Shown here piece after piece: positions 36,767-47,493 of a stretch of DNA of 64,000 bases. Position numbers and translations under genes: made by a program. The stretch spans positions 46,364,779-46,428,778 of the forward strand of contig CM043970.1 of the NCBI GenBank assembly GCA_014529385.2. The letters are read 5' to 3'. The stretch comes from Adiantum capillus-veneris. Its lineage: Eukaryota; Streptophyta; Polypodiopsida; Polypodiales; Pteridaceae. The notes beneath the pieces are model-generated. The model ran no database searches. It was not told where the DNA came from and saw only the letters and a program-made list of their open reading frames with translations. Position 1 is the first letter of the stretch. The number at the start of each line of letters is the position of its first letter.

Positions 36767-36882
36767 TTTCTCGCCTTTTTCTTCTCTTTCTTTTTATCAT
36801 CCCTCTTTGAAGTAGGGTGTGGAGAAGTATGTGATGGTCTTCTCCGTTTTGGAGGTGATGGAGAGAGTTTAGCCCGCCGTCT

Positions 36883-37284
36883 TCATAGAGTCATCTCCGT
36901 CAAGGTGGCAGGAGACTTGATTCTTTCTCGTTCCTTCAATGGCGGTTTTTGAATTCTCCTTTGAGAAGGATATGCGTCATCAAGGAGTAAATTTTTGAGC
37001 CCTTCGTATGGATCCTCTTCTTCTTCCCAAATCGGAGAGAGGCCTCTTTTGGAAGTCTCGCAAGGAGGCTTCCTAGGTGCTCTTTTGTCATGGTGGGGAA
37101 CTTGGAGAATCCCATGAGCACGAAGCTGTCGTTGCACTTCACTTTGGAGGGATGGATTGCCCATGGCTTGTTGAAGCCTAGAAACAAGATAGTTAACAAG
37201 TATCGGGACATCATTAGTAGCCTGCTCATTAGCAAAATCAAAGTTATCAACATTAATTTCACTCTCTTTACTATTGTCAGTCAT
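36883..37284 (-). pseudogene. Chromovirus Gag N-terminal part
   Basis: 133-codon frame starting at the first ATG after the primer site, about 400 bp downstream. It includes a helical segment (VPILVNYLVSRLQQAMG) and a basic Pro/Arg tail. A stop at 36883 and a frame change before 36766 separate it from the rest of Gag. Confidence 0.75.
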
Positions 37285-37688
37285 TCTAACAACTTTTAGG
37301 TGTAAACTTTTTAGGTGTACTTTGGCACTTCAAGCCCTAGTTGCTCCTCCTCTTTACCCCTTCAAAAAAGCACTCAAGCTATTGTACCCATGGCTCGAAT
37401 ACCATTAATTGCAAGGAATAGAAGAGAGGGTTTTTCAACACCGAAATAGCATCGGCTCCAGTCAAGCTTCTCATAGCTCAATAGTGGTTAAGCCGTAGGC
37501 AAGCCCCATAGGACTCCACTATTAAGACCATAGCTCTCCACAGTGATGCCCCGTTATCTGCACGAAGGCAGGCGCACTGCAAGGCTGAAAAAATCCCTAT
37601 TCTACTTTCTCACATGCAATTAATAATACCAACCATTTATAGCTAGCTTGAGGACCTCCTTTCTTGAGCAAGAAAAGAGAAACCTTGT

Positions 37689-37700
37689 GCTCTGATACCA
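37689..37700 (-). other. Primer-binding site, initiator tRNA-Met
   Basis: TGGTATCAGAGC on the minus strand, one base after the 5' LTR end. Confidence 0.92.
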
Positions 37701-37701
37701 A

Positions 37702-38399
37702 TGTAACATCTAATGGTCTAGGTAACTTGTGTGTAGTGGAAAATAGCACGAACATAGTGAGCATTTCATTAGAATAGATTCCTAATGAGAATAACAAGAG
37801 TGCTTGGGTGGAGAGAGCAACAAAAAGTATAACACCTAGTTAGATAGCATGAACAATACTTCAAAAGAGAGAGAAATTAGGCAATTGACAACATTTGAGG
37901 ACCGGATTTGCATGGAGCCGGTCCCCCCTCCAAAAGGCTTTGCATTATGGTTTCTCCCATCAAGAGAGACATTTTACAATACAATTCTTTGTGTTTCTTC
38001 AATACTAGCTAGTGCTATGAAGATGGAAACTTCAAGCACTAAGCACAACACTTATTAAAGACAGCATCAATTCCCTCACGGTCTCAAACCCAAGACCTCA
38101 CACACCTTCGAAGATGGTGAGAGCTAGCAGGGTATGAGAGTAGATTTAGAGGAAGAAGGAGTATTCTTACGAGAAAGATGTATATCTCCTCACATAATCA
38201 CTCATATTAGCACAGCTTAGCTTAGTAATTAGCATGGTAGAGGAGATGAGCGTGCATTGAAGCTTGGCTCTTGGTTGGATTTGCATCACAAAGCCAAGAG
38301 TTGTTGGTGTAGGCCTCCCTTCTCACAAGCTTGGAGTAGGTGATAAGCTTTCCATTAAAGCTTGAGAAGGAGAGAGAGAGTCTTCTTGCTTCACACATA

Positions 38400-38443
<44 letters not shown>

Positions 38444-38885
38444 GTCAATAATGCCTTTGAAAAATCAGCCCCCTCTCTCTCTTGGTTGACCCCTCTTGCT
38501 ATTTGCTCATGCTCATATCCTATTGGACTCCCCAGCCTCAGCCAATGGAAACTAAGCAACATAAGTGATAGCCTTCTGACATGTGTCCCCCTTTCCCCTT
38601 TTGTGAGAGCTTTAGGTAATTAATAAATGCAACTAAACTCTCATCGGACCCCTTTTCCTCCTGGCCAATAGGAATCAGGCAAGCCATTGGGCTGATGAAT
38701 GCTCATTGGACCCCTTGGGAGACTGTCAGAGCTTAATTCTTATTGGTTATTTTATTAAGTGTTTTTAAATTGATCAAACTAGATTTACTCTAGCCTAATT
38801 CTCATTGGTCCACCTCCAAGGTCATCCAATAGGATTTGAGTACACCTTGTGGGCATCTGGGCTAGGGAGCTGACATGTGTCCCTC
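37702..38885 (-). repeat. 5' LTR of the chromovirus, outer end missing
   Basis: Homologous to 30339-31534, with scattered substitutions and a shorter GT tract (38402-38442). Similarity stops abruptly after GACATGTGTCCCTC at 38885, so about 420 bp of the outer end, present in the other LTR, are lost or replaced. Confidence 0.88.
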
Positions 38886-39974
38886 GACCATGTTGTATTC
38901 TATGTGACAACATGTGCCAAATAAACCCTACAAGTGGGTCTATAACTAGATGATGCAGAAACTTATTTTTGGACACTACAGCCAAATTTATGGGCTCTTA
39001 CATGACCTTGTCATCTCTCTTAAGAGCAAAAATGGATGAAAACATAGAAGTTTATACATCCGACTTGAAAATTTAAAAACATATTCAAAAAAAGGAACAA
39101 AACCAAATCAAATTCATACCTCGAGGTTGAACGTAGTGTTCACTTACTTGTAGGCAAATGCACCTACCCAAATTTCCCACCTACAAAGGCAAAGGAACAC
39201 TAATTGAAAATCATTGAAATTCAAGGAGTATTACACATGTAACCTTGGGTGCTCCTTTGCAATCCAAACCACTTGGGTAATATCGATATCAGCAAAACCC
39301 CTTGGTTCGACTTTGCAGGGGAACTGCTCAACTAATAGCTGACCCTTCGCCTATGTTCGTGATCCCCCTTGGGTTTGCCCTTAAGACTGCTGTCGAGGGA
39401 TATGTGTTCAAAACGTGAGCCACGTAGGCGCGGGGCCTCTAGCTGTGAGAGGTGTGAGAGAGAATAAGAACAACAGGTGCAAATGGTTATGGCAATCGTC
39501 GTAAACTTCAATTAATCCATTCAAGCTCTTAGTACATTCTGATCAATAGACAAGGTGGGCTGTTAGTAGCACCAACACTTGGGTTCACTGAAATCTAGTA
39601 GTTTAGGCTCCCTTTACAATTACCCAGGCCATTAAGGGCTCTGTGATTTATCAAAAAGGATTGAATAAATCTAGGATGTCGTTGATGATCAATTTCCTCC
39701 GTGTCGGATTTCCGTACTTTGATTGTTGTTGGACTTTGTATATTTGAACTGCTTTTTCTTACCATCATTTCTCCCTGCTTGCTTCCTAGAGCGAGAGAGA
39801 AAGTGTGTCTTCCCTTGCCGACTCCTTTCTCCCGTCTTCTCTAGCTTATGTCCGAGAGCAAGAGAGAGAGCGGGATTTTTTTATGCGCAAGAGCGAGAGA
39901 AAGATACCCTTCGTCCTTGCTTCTCTCTTCTCCCAACTTCCTTGGCTATGTCCGAGAGGGATAGAGTTCCCTTC
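38886..39974. other. Intergenic, no feature recognised
   Basis: Sequence outside the truncated 5' LTR. A GAGAGA-rich stretch occurs at ~39790-39960. No gene seen. Confidence 0.45.
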
Positions 39975-40157
39975 TTAATTTTCTGGCTTTGACTTCTGCT
40001 TAGCTTGACCCCGGCTCCGGCTTCGGCTACTCCTTACACTTCGGCTAGGACTCCGGCTCCAACTTCTGCTACTACTTCTACCCCAACTCCTACTTGGACT
40101 GCGGTTGTAGCTCCACCCTCCCTTGCATTCGTCCGAGCTCTTCCCCTTCAAGCACAA
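39975..40157 (-). pseudogene. Arg/Ser-repeat C-terminal fragment
   Basis: A 60-codon frame whose residues ~17-50 are dense SR/RS repeats (NRSPSRSWGRSSSRSW, then SPSRSVRSSRSRSRG), ending in a basic tail and stop. This resembles the RS domain of SR splicing factors or RS-tailed cyclophilins. No RNA-recognition motif was found upstream. It may be a captured gene fragment or chance codon composition in a GGAGCCGAAG-type repeat. Confidence 0.3.
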
Positions 40158-43100
40158 GAGAGATAATTTCCTTCCTTTCCATGCACTCCTTCATTGAGTC
40201 CTCCTCCTCCTCCGAGCTCTCCCCGCCTCTCTTCACGTTGCCATCCTTCACGGCATAATCCTTCCTCTCTTGCCCTCCCGTTCATGGTCCCCAAAAAAAT
40301 TCCTATTTTTGGATTTAAAAAATTCGCTTCTCGGCTTGTCACGGCGGCGTCACAAGCCGCTTGACACGTTGCAAGGCCAGGGTGGAGATTCAAGAAATCC
40401 CACGGAGATTAGACTGAATAGGGACGCCTTGGGCTCCTGATAAATTTTTGTTTCATGGCGGACTTCAATCGAGCTCTCTACTATGCGCTATGAGCACTTC
40501 TTCTCTCCCCTACTCTCACGTTCTCTGCCTGCGCCATCTCCACCTTTTGTTTTCTCTTCCCTTCACACATAATATGGTTTTTCTTTATTCAATGGGCGGC
40601 CATTTGCTCCTTACTTTGGGCGGCCACATTGGGCACCATATTTGGTATACACTTTAACCAAGGCTTCGGTCCACCAAAGCATTGCAAAGTTCAAATCAAG
40701 GCATTGCCAAGCACGACATCTTCCTCCAGCAGTCCTTGACTAACAATATCATCGTAATTTTGCTCCCATTTATATGTCGTGGATATTGCCACAGCCTTCA
40801 AGATGCTAGTGTAGGTGATTGGATTTAGCAGAAGGTCTTCCCATTGCATTCGATTAAAGCTTTCCTGAGATTTTTGACTTGACCATATCGGCATCTCTTG
40901 CTATCAATATTTTCCAAATTGCACACCGATCGAGCAGAGTGGTATGGAACCGGCCCCCGATGAATCTTTAACGGCCAATATCTTGGCAACTAGAACTCCG
41001 AACGCTGATTTGAAAAGACCGAACGCTAATTTGAAAAGACCGATGCGCTCCACAAAGTGAGCACTTCAGTTCGTGCATTCTCTTCATCTCTGATCCCTCA
41101 ACTGCACTTGCCCAATCTAGTACGGATCTGCAATTGACTCAAACTTCAAACTACCATAACTTCTTTCCTGTAGCTCTAATCGACGAGCTGTAAACATAAG
41201 CCAATAGAGCACTTCAAGCACTGCAATTCTAGATCATAATATCTCATCTATGATCACCTCAAGCATACTCTTTTTTTTAAATCATTAAGGCATTTGTTGG
41301 CCCTTTAAAGCCTCATCTAGCATACATAAAACTTAAAACTAGCTTGTTATCAAGCTATGATCACTGATAAATAATCAAGTAGACTTCAATCAAGCACAAT
41401 GTGCATCCTTATGATAATTTTTCCCATCATGGAAGGCAGAGCTGCACGACACTGTGGAAGCTTAAAATTTTTCACTACCCCTTGGCAGTTGGTGGACTTC
41501 TTTCCTTGAAAGCGCAAGTGTGATAGTGCCAAGAATTGACATCATCACTTAATAAGTGATTTAGTAATCACGAGCTGGGTATCATCCCAAAACTGTACTT
41601 GTTCAGACACTCTTAGTGCTATAGATAAAATAGAAGATCCACTCAAGTTGGAATCGTATTCCCAACGGGATCTTGTCTAGACCCAAAAATCCATTATCGA
41701 GGAGTTTTGTGAACAGTCGAGTTGGCTAAATTTCTTGCTTCATCTATACACCTTGGTAGAGAGACGCATTTACGAGTTTGAGACTTTCAAAAACTCAACT
41801 TTATCTTCACACTCAAAGTGTGTAGTGCTAAAATAACACTCAAAAATTTAGTAATGGCAAGACGCTTGCTAGTCCATTAAAATCAATGGGTACTCAACTG
41901 AAGAGGTGGCAATAGATGGTGCTTAGCCCTTCCTGTTGGCTCTTATCCCTTCCTATTACCATATTGACATAGAAAAATCTCAATAATATCATGCCTAGTT
42001 TCACCTTTCCCGCATAGAAGTTGAAGAGAGAGAGAGAGAGATAGAGAGAGAAAATTTTGGACTGAGGAAAACTCCATATTTGAATGTGTTGTATGCCCCT
42101 TGCATATGATCCAGTGCAGACCATGTCTGTGTCTTAGCTTATCCTATATACGCGTACAATAGTCTACTTGTACCATGCCCTTGTAGAGAGACGTACTATA
42201 AGTCACATCTTGACCCACTTACTTTGTATGTGATCGTGACTGTATCAGGGTGCATATGGATGGCACTTTGCCTGTGAATAAATTTAAACACAAAATGTTT
42301 GAAAACACCAATAACTAAGCTCGTCCTTGACAGAGTAGCTAGTGTTATAGTAGAAGCATATACACTGATGGAGTGTCAAACATCAATCATTCTAGTACGC
42401 CATGCATGCATATCAAAAAATAGAATACTAAGCCCTTGGTTTCAATGACAGTCTCAACCATGTGAGCCCCTCATATATGTGCCTTGCATGATTACATGGG
42501 CGTGGATACATCACAATGTAGTGTTGCATAAAATGTGAGCTTATGTCCACGTAGTGCTAAAGATGTGTACCATTATCTTTGATCTAGAGTCAATTGATAA
42601 TACCTTTACACATAAGAGAAGCCTTGCTTCACATGAAATCTGGCAAAGCACTTTGCTTTGTACAACGGATTTGTATGGAGTCTGCCCAAGCACTTGTCAT
42701 CCACTTGTGACCAGGTTTTGGGTAATTTGCTTGAATTCAGCTCATAGCCATATGTACTGCTCGAGTGAGTTAGTGTATGTATCATATATACCCTCATGGG
42801 ATGTAAAAAACTGCAAACAGTTTGGCAAGGTTTCCCAAGTTCGTATGCTACGAGCATATTCCAAACGTTGGAAGTGATCATGTAATATGTCCTAAAGTGA
42901 AGCCTTGCTTCACATTCTCATTGAAAGGTGAGATATAACACAACCTTAATTCTCATAGGTAACAAGTGCTTTGGTTGACACAAAAATGTCAAAGCAAAAG
43001 AGAATCAACCTTGTCAAACTCGCAAAGAGAATAGGCCTTGCCGAACCATGTAACTTATTTTATCTCAAGTGTCAAACTCTACCCAACCAAAGCAACATTT

Positions 43101-43797
43101 GCTTGGCAAGCTAGCATTGTAGAGAATCCTATTTACCTGAACATTGACAAGTTACAATATCTTTGAAGTGTATATGCATCCAATGCATACACCAATATGG
43201 AGCCTTGCTCTTATAAGCCGTGCTTTTTCCCTTCAAAGAGATACTATTTAACAAAACCATATGTGGCCGTTGAAAAATGCAAGCCTTGCTACTTAATTGG
43301 GACATAATGACATGCCTGGCATGGATCAGACCCTAAGTCATATGATGTGTCTATGCAAAATGGACTCTAGAGAAAATTAGCATATAAATAAACCTAAACA
43401 TTCTTGAGTTGTTCTAGCCTTGTAGTCTACACCAGAGATCAGCACAAGTCGTGCTCATGGACAACTTCATACCAAATCGTACTCTATAATCAACATGGTG
43501 AGTCTCATATGGAGTCGTACTCCCGAGTCAAAACTTGACCAATATACCAGGTCAGATGGAGCGGTACTTCCAACTTATGCCCCATGCATTGTCGAGACAC
43601 CCATATATTACCTTGTGTCTTGACTCAAAGTCGAGACAAAGTTATACCATCTATGTTCGACCTTGTCGAGTAGGGGATCATATTCACAGCGTAAAAAGAT
43701 CGGTAATGATTTCACAGACAAGCCATACCTGCGATGTCCAATATCCATTGCCAATTATCTTTGAATCATGTTGAATCATGCAAATTGCATTTGCCAA
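40158..43797. other. Intergenic, no gene recognised; recurring AGCCTTGC motif at the right side
   Basis: No reliable coding frame. The word AGCCTTG(C) recurs at about 42620, 42901, 43035, 43201, 43282 and 43416, continuing to 43823 and 43952. A 7-bp-arm hairpin, GTGAAGC-CTT-GCTTCAC, lies at about 42897-42913. Confidence 0.45.
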
Positions 43798-45693
43798 TTA
43801 CTTCGACCATCGATAATTTGCCAAGCCTTGCTTGATATACCCATGATTCTTTGCCTTCAGCATACCTTGCATAACTTTGACATGGGGTGTATGGTTATAT
43901 GATAATTGTTCGTCTCCTTGAGTTCCATTCCCCTTTGCATGCCAGATTTTTGAAGCCTTGTTGACCATTTTTGTTGTTGATCGAATCGTACAACCTTTGC
44001 ATGCATGATGTCCTACTATAGCTTCCCCTTGCGGCGGTTTTCCTACTGGAAATTGTCGTTTTACTATGGCCATGCGGCTTCTCACGGCCAAGGCTAGTGT
44101 GTGTACCCATGCTACATCCTGCATATAAATCCCGCAGACAACTCTGTATGGTCTGCAAATCTCCATGAAGCATCATGCTAGTGTCAGTCATTGTATGATT
44201 GACTATCCCTGCTGCAAATGCTCCCACTACACTTGCTAGATCGGGCATTGACACTAACAAGTAGAACATGAGATGCTCAAACGCAGACAAAATTTGCACA
44301 AACCTGAATGTACTTGCCTCCCTTGTGCTATCTGCAATCATTGCATCATCAGGACTACCCATCGCATATGGATGTGTCAACACCAACATTGAGGAAGCTA
44401 CATCCCTCTCATCCATAGGCAAAAATGTGTGTCATGTTACCAACTCACCGGCCTCTAACATGAGCATGTCAAAAAACTCCATATTTGTCAGCTCTGTCTA
44501 TGTCTCTAGGGAGCAGACCTACTCTACCTTTGCTTGCATGCACAAAGTATGACAACACCTGCTATGTTTCACTAGCGCACTGCGGGTCTACCTTTGTCTC
44601 TATAGAGTCTACTGACATGTCCTGCACAGCTAAATGCTTTGTCTAGTGAGTATGGTGGAGCTCACCTACAAAAGAGACATGGTGGAGCTCACCTGCAAAA
44701 GAGACACGTCTCTTCTCCCGCTCAAAGCATGGCAGCAACAAAACCTAGACTACACCGTCTCAAACCACAGACACGTACATAGGATATACCAAGCCTATGT
44801 GGGATCCTCTAGCAATCACTAGTGAACCGCAAGGCATTTGGAATTACTGCTTTCTAAGAAGTACTTGACAACCAAAGTCTACTAACTATCTCACTAAGAT
44901 CAATCTCTATCTCAGCTGAGGAACATAGTGCAGATGTCGTAGCATATATGGCGCACCACTGGGCAATGACAAACAAACATCTCCTCCACCGTCTATGTCA
45001 AACGTCGAACCATCAGCCAAGTGCATACAGCCAAGTCTCCCACTAGAAAAAGCTCTAAAAGAGTCACGATGTGGTGTGAAATGGAAAGCAACATCTCTAT
45101 CTAATAACCACTGTGCAGAAAGTGTGCTATCCATAGACAACTCTGCAAGAGGTACACTCGAGGCAAGAATGACATCACTGTCACTGGCATAGACTGCCAC
45201 TAAAATTGCCTCTCTAACCTGTGTCAAAGCCGTATATGCATTACGCATACATCTTTGTTGTTGCCTCATACGTCTGAAACAACGGCATCTAATGTGCCAT
45301 GTGTGACCGCAATACCAACAACGCAAGTATCGCAAGAACAAGACCGCCGTCTCTCAAAAGTCACCGTAGTGGACTCTACACTGTCACGCATATCTGCAAC
45401 CATAAGTGAATGGATAAGAACGAATGTATGGCAAGAAATCTGGGAAAAATTGGACAAAATCTCCCCTGTAAACTATGCAAAACCTCAAGTACAATCTCAA
45501 CCATAAACCATGCCAAACTGCCAACAAAATTGGGAGGTAACTCGACCACTACACAATCATCAAAATCGTGATTAAACGCATCAAACCTTACGCTCACATA
45601 TGCATAAAACCAACTCCACAATCTCCAAACTCTGCAAGCATAAACTGGGACAAACTGCTCAACCGAGCATAAAGCGCATAACCATTTACACAA
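43798..45693 (-). mobile_element. Ty1/copia remnant (Gag zinc knuckle, protease, RT end)
   Basis: On the minus strand, 45341-44907 gives a zinc knuckle of CX2CX4HX4C type (CWYCGHTWHIRCRC) and a copia protease block (WLLDRDVAFHFTPHRD, MHLADGS, GGGDVCLSL, LRHLHYVPQL); the active-site DSGA reads DRDV. 44422-43900 resembles the RT/RNase H end (FYLLVSMPDLASVVGAF). Integrase and most of RT are absent, so a deletion of more than 2 kb is likely. 45693-45376 may be part of Gag. No LTRs identified. Confidence 0.65.
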
Positions 45694-46924
45694 GTAGAGA
45701 GCAAACTAGCTCAAAACGCATCCCACAAGACTGCCTACAAAAATTTGCAAAAACCTATGACTAGCAAAGTCTGTATCCACACAAGCATACGCTAATCCTC
45801 ACTCCTGTGACAGTGAATACAAGAACACCAAATTGTGTCTGAACTGACAAAACCTGTCAAAGTGAGAGTAAACACTCGATCACTATCAAAGTGGGAGTCT
45901 GGCTTGACCACTAAACCATCAGAGAGCAAACTGCGGATACGCATAAACCATGGTGAGAAATCCTAGGAAAAATCCGAAAGAGTTTCCCATGGAAACGGAG
46001 CAAAAACTCAAAAAATGTATCACGAATACGCATGAAAATAGACACTCGATGTTTCAGTAGCAAAATCCACAAATGGTCTACATGCAATTCCAAAAGCCTG
46101 GCAAACTAGCTCACTCCTGACCGAGTAGCTCATGGACATGTACCTGTCCAAAAATGTTGCAAACCTGTGAACTTGCTACCTGCAAGCTACATCTAGCTCA
46201 AGCTGTATCCACATATGCATACATAGCATGAAACTCCACAATTGTGAAAAAAATTGCTCTCTAGTGCTCCACACAAGCTGCACTGCAACCTGTGAGCAAA
46301 ATCGTTGGAAAACTGGCTATTACTACCTCATCAATCGGTAAACACGTCGATTGAAAAAAACCCGCCAAGAGTTGTGTGCGCTCATGGAAAAACCCGCTTT
46401 GGAATCAGCCGTTGGAGCCATATGTGGTATGTGCCGTCGAAGCCGAAATTGGAGAAAATTGTCAAAGTCGGATAGCCGGGGATGGCTGTCAGAGCCGTCT
46501 TCTGTCATCGGGCAAGAGAACCAATGCTATGGCCGCCCGTGCTCGAAGTCGAGAAAACGCTCGATGTTGGCTTTTGCCATAGCTGTAGAAGAAAACGCCA
46601 AAATCGGTGTTGAAATCGATGCTGAGTCGCCGAAAAATTGTAGCGGAGGAGAATTCGATGTCGGACCGATGTTGGGTGATGTCCAGGCTTACTTGTCGAG
46701 GCTCAGAAACGTCACAAACACCTGTGTGTGTTTGTGTGTGCGCATGAGTGCACACCAAAAGAGAAGCTATGTCTCTACCTTTCACTCGCTCACCATCTCT
46801 CTCTCTCACTTGCTTTCACTCCCTCAGCTGTCTCTCAAGCTGTAAGCCTTTCCGGGGGTCTGTGAGAGTGTGATCAAAAAGTTGGGGTCGGTTTAGCTCA
46901 TGTGAATGAGCCCTTGACTATGAG

Positions 46925-46957
<33 letters not shown>

Positions 46958-47493
46958 CAACCCTTGCACACAAAGGGTGTGGTGTAAGTTAAAATAAATA
47001 AATAAACTTCACTGTCAAAATTGTCTTTGTCAAAAACTGCCGACTACAAAGAATTGACGACTCGAATGACTAGCGCTAGACGGGGGTGTGTGTGTGTGCT
47101 CCTTGCAAGCTCACGCTATCGGTTGCCTTGGACTACTCTTGGCTTCAATCTCCTCCAATTCCAAGCTCGGATTTGCAACCCTTCTCCCATCACTAGCCGA
47201 TAGCTGCCCGCTTGCACCCTCATTCCTTGGCTCACTCGCTCTACCTCTGCAATCAACTCCCACTTGCTCCTTTACTTGCTCTCGTGACCTATTGCCGAGA
47301 CCTTCTTGCTTCCAATTTCTTGCTCTAAAATTTGAATATTCTCCCCCAATGGCAATACTTTTACTGCTTTCAAAGCAAAGTTTTCCTTGCCTTGCTCGAT
47401 GCTGACTCTGCTAACAAAAGCAAGAATTTTGCACTAGCCTATCTGAGGAGATGAGTGAGTCTGTTAACTCACAAAGGCCTATAAGTATTACGG
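45694..47493. other. Intergenic, weakly repetitive, with G-run
   Basis: Between the copia and the plus-strand gypsy remnants. Two diverged copies of a ~80-bp block (at ~45408 and ~45930, sharing ATGG..AGAAATC..GGAAAAAT) are visible. A G-run of about 28 lies at 46926-46954. No gene. Confidence 0.45.

Larger units (their letters stand above)
30339..38885 (-). mobile_element. Ty3/gypsy chromovirus, nearly complete but inactive
   Basis: Minus-strand LTR retrotransposon with LTRs at 37702-38885 (5', truncated) and 30339-31953 (3'), a tRNA-Met primer site, then gag, protease, reverse transcriptase, RNase H, integrase and chromodomain, and a polypurine tract. The LTRs differ by roughly a few percent over the first 115 bp compared by eye and by GT-tract length, so insertion is fairly recent relative to the other elements here. 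Several stops and frame changes in gag-pol make it defective. Confidence 0.92.

Noticed and set aside
44646-44708. 27-bp direct duplication containing ATGGTGGAGCTCACC, partly matching GTGGAGCTCACC of the tandem units
   Set aside because: The shared word is short and the flanks are unrelated; a local duplication only.
46926-46954. Long G-run as a possible G-quadruplex regulator
   Set aside because: A homopolymer of uncertain true length; more likely replication or sequencing slippage than a functional element.
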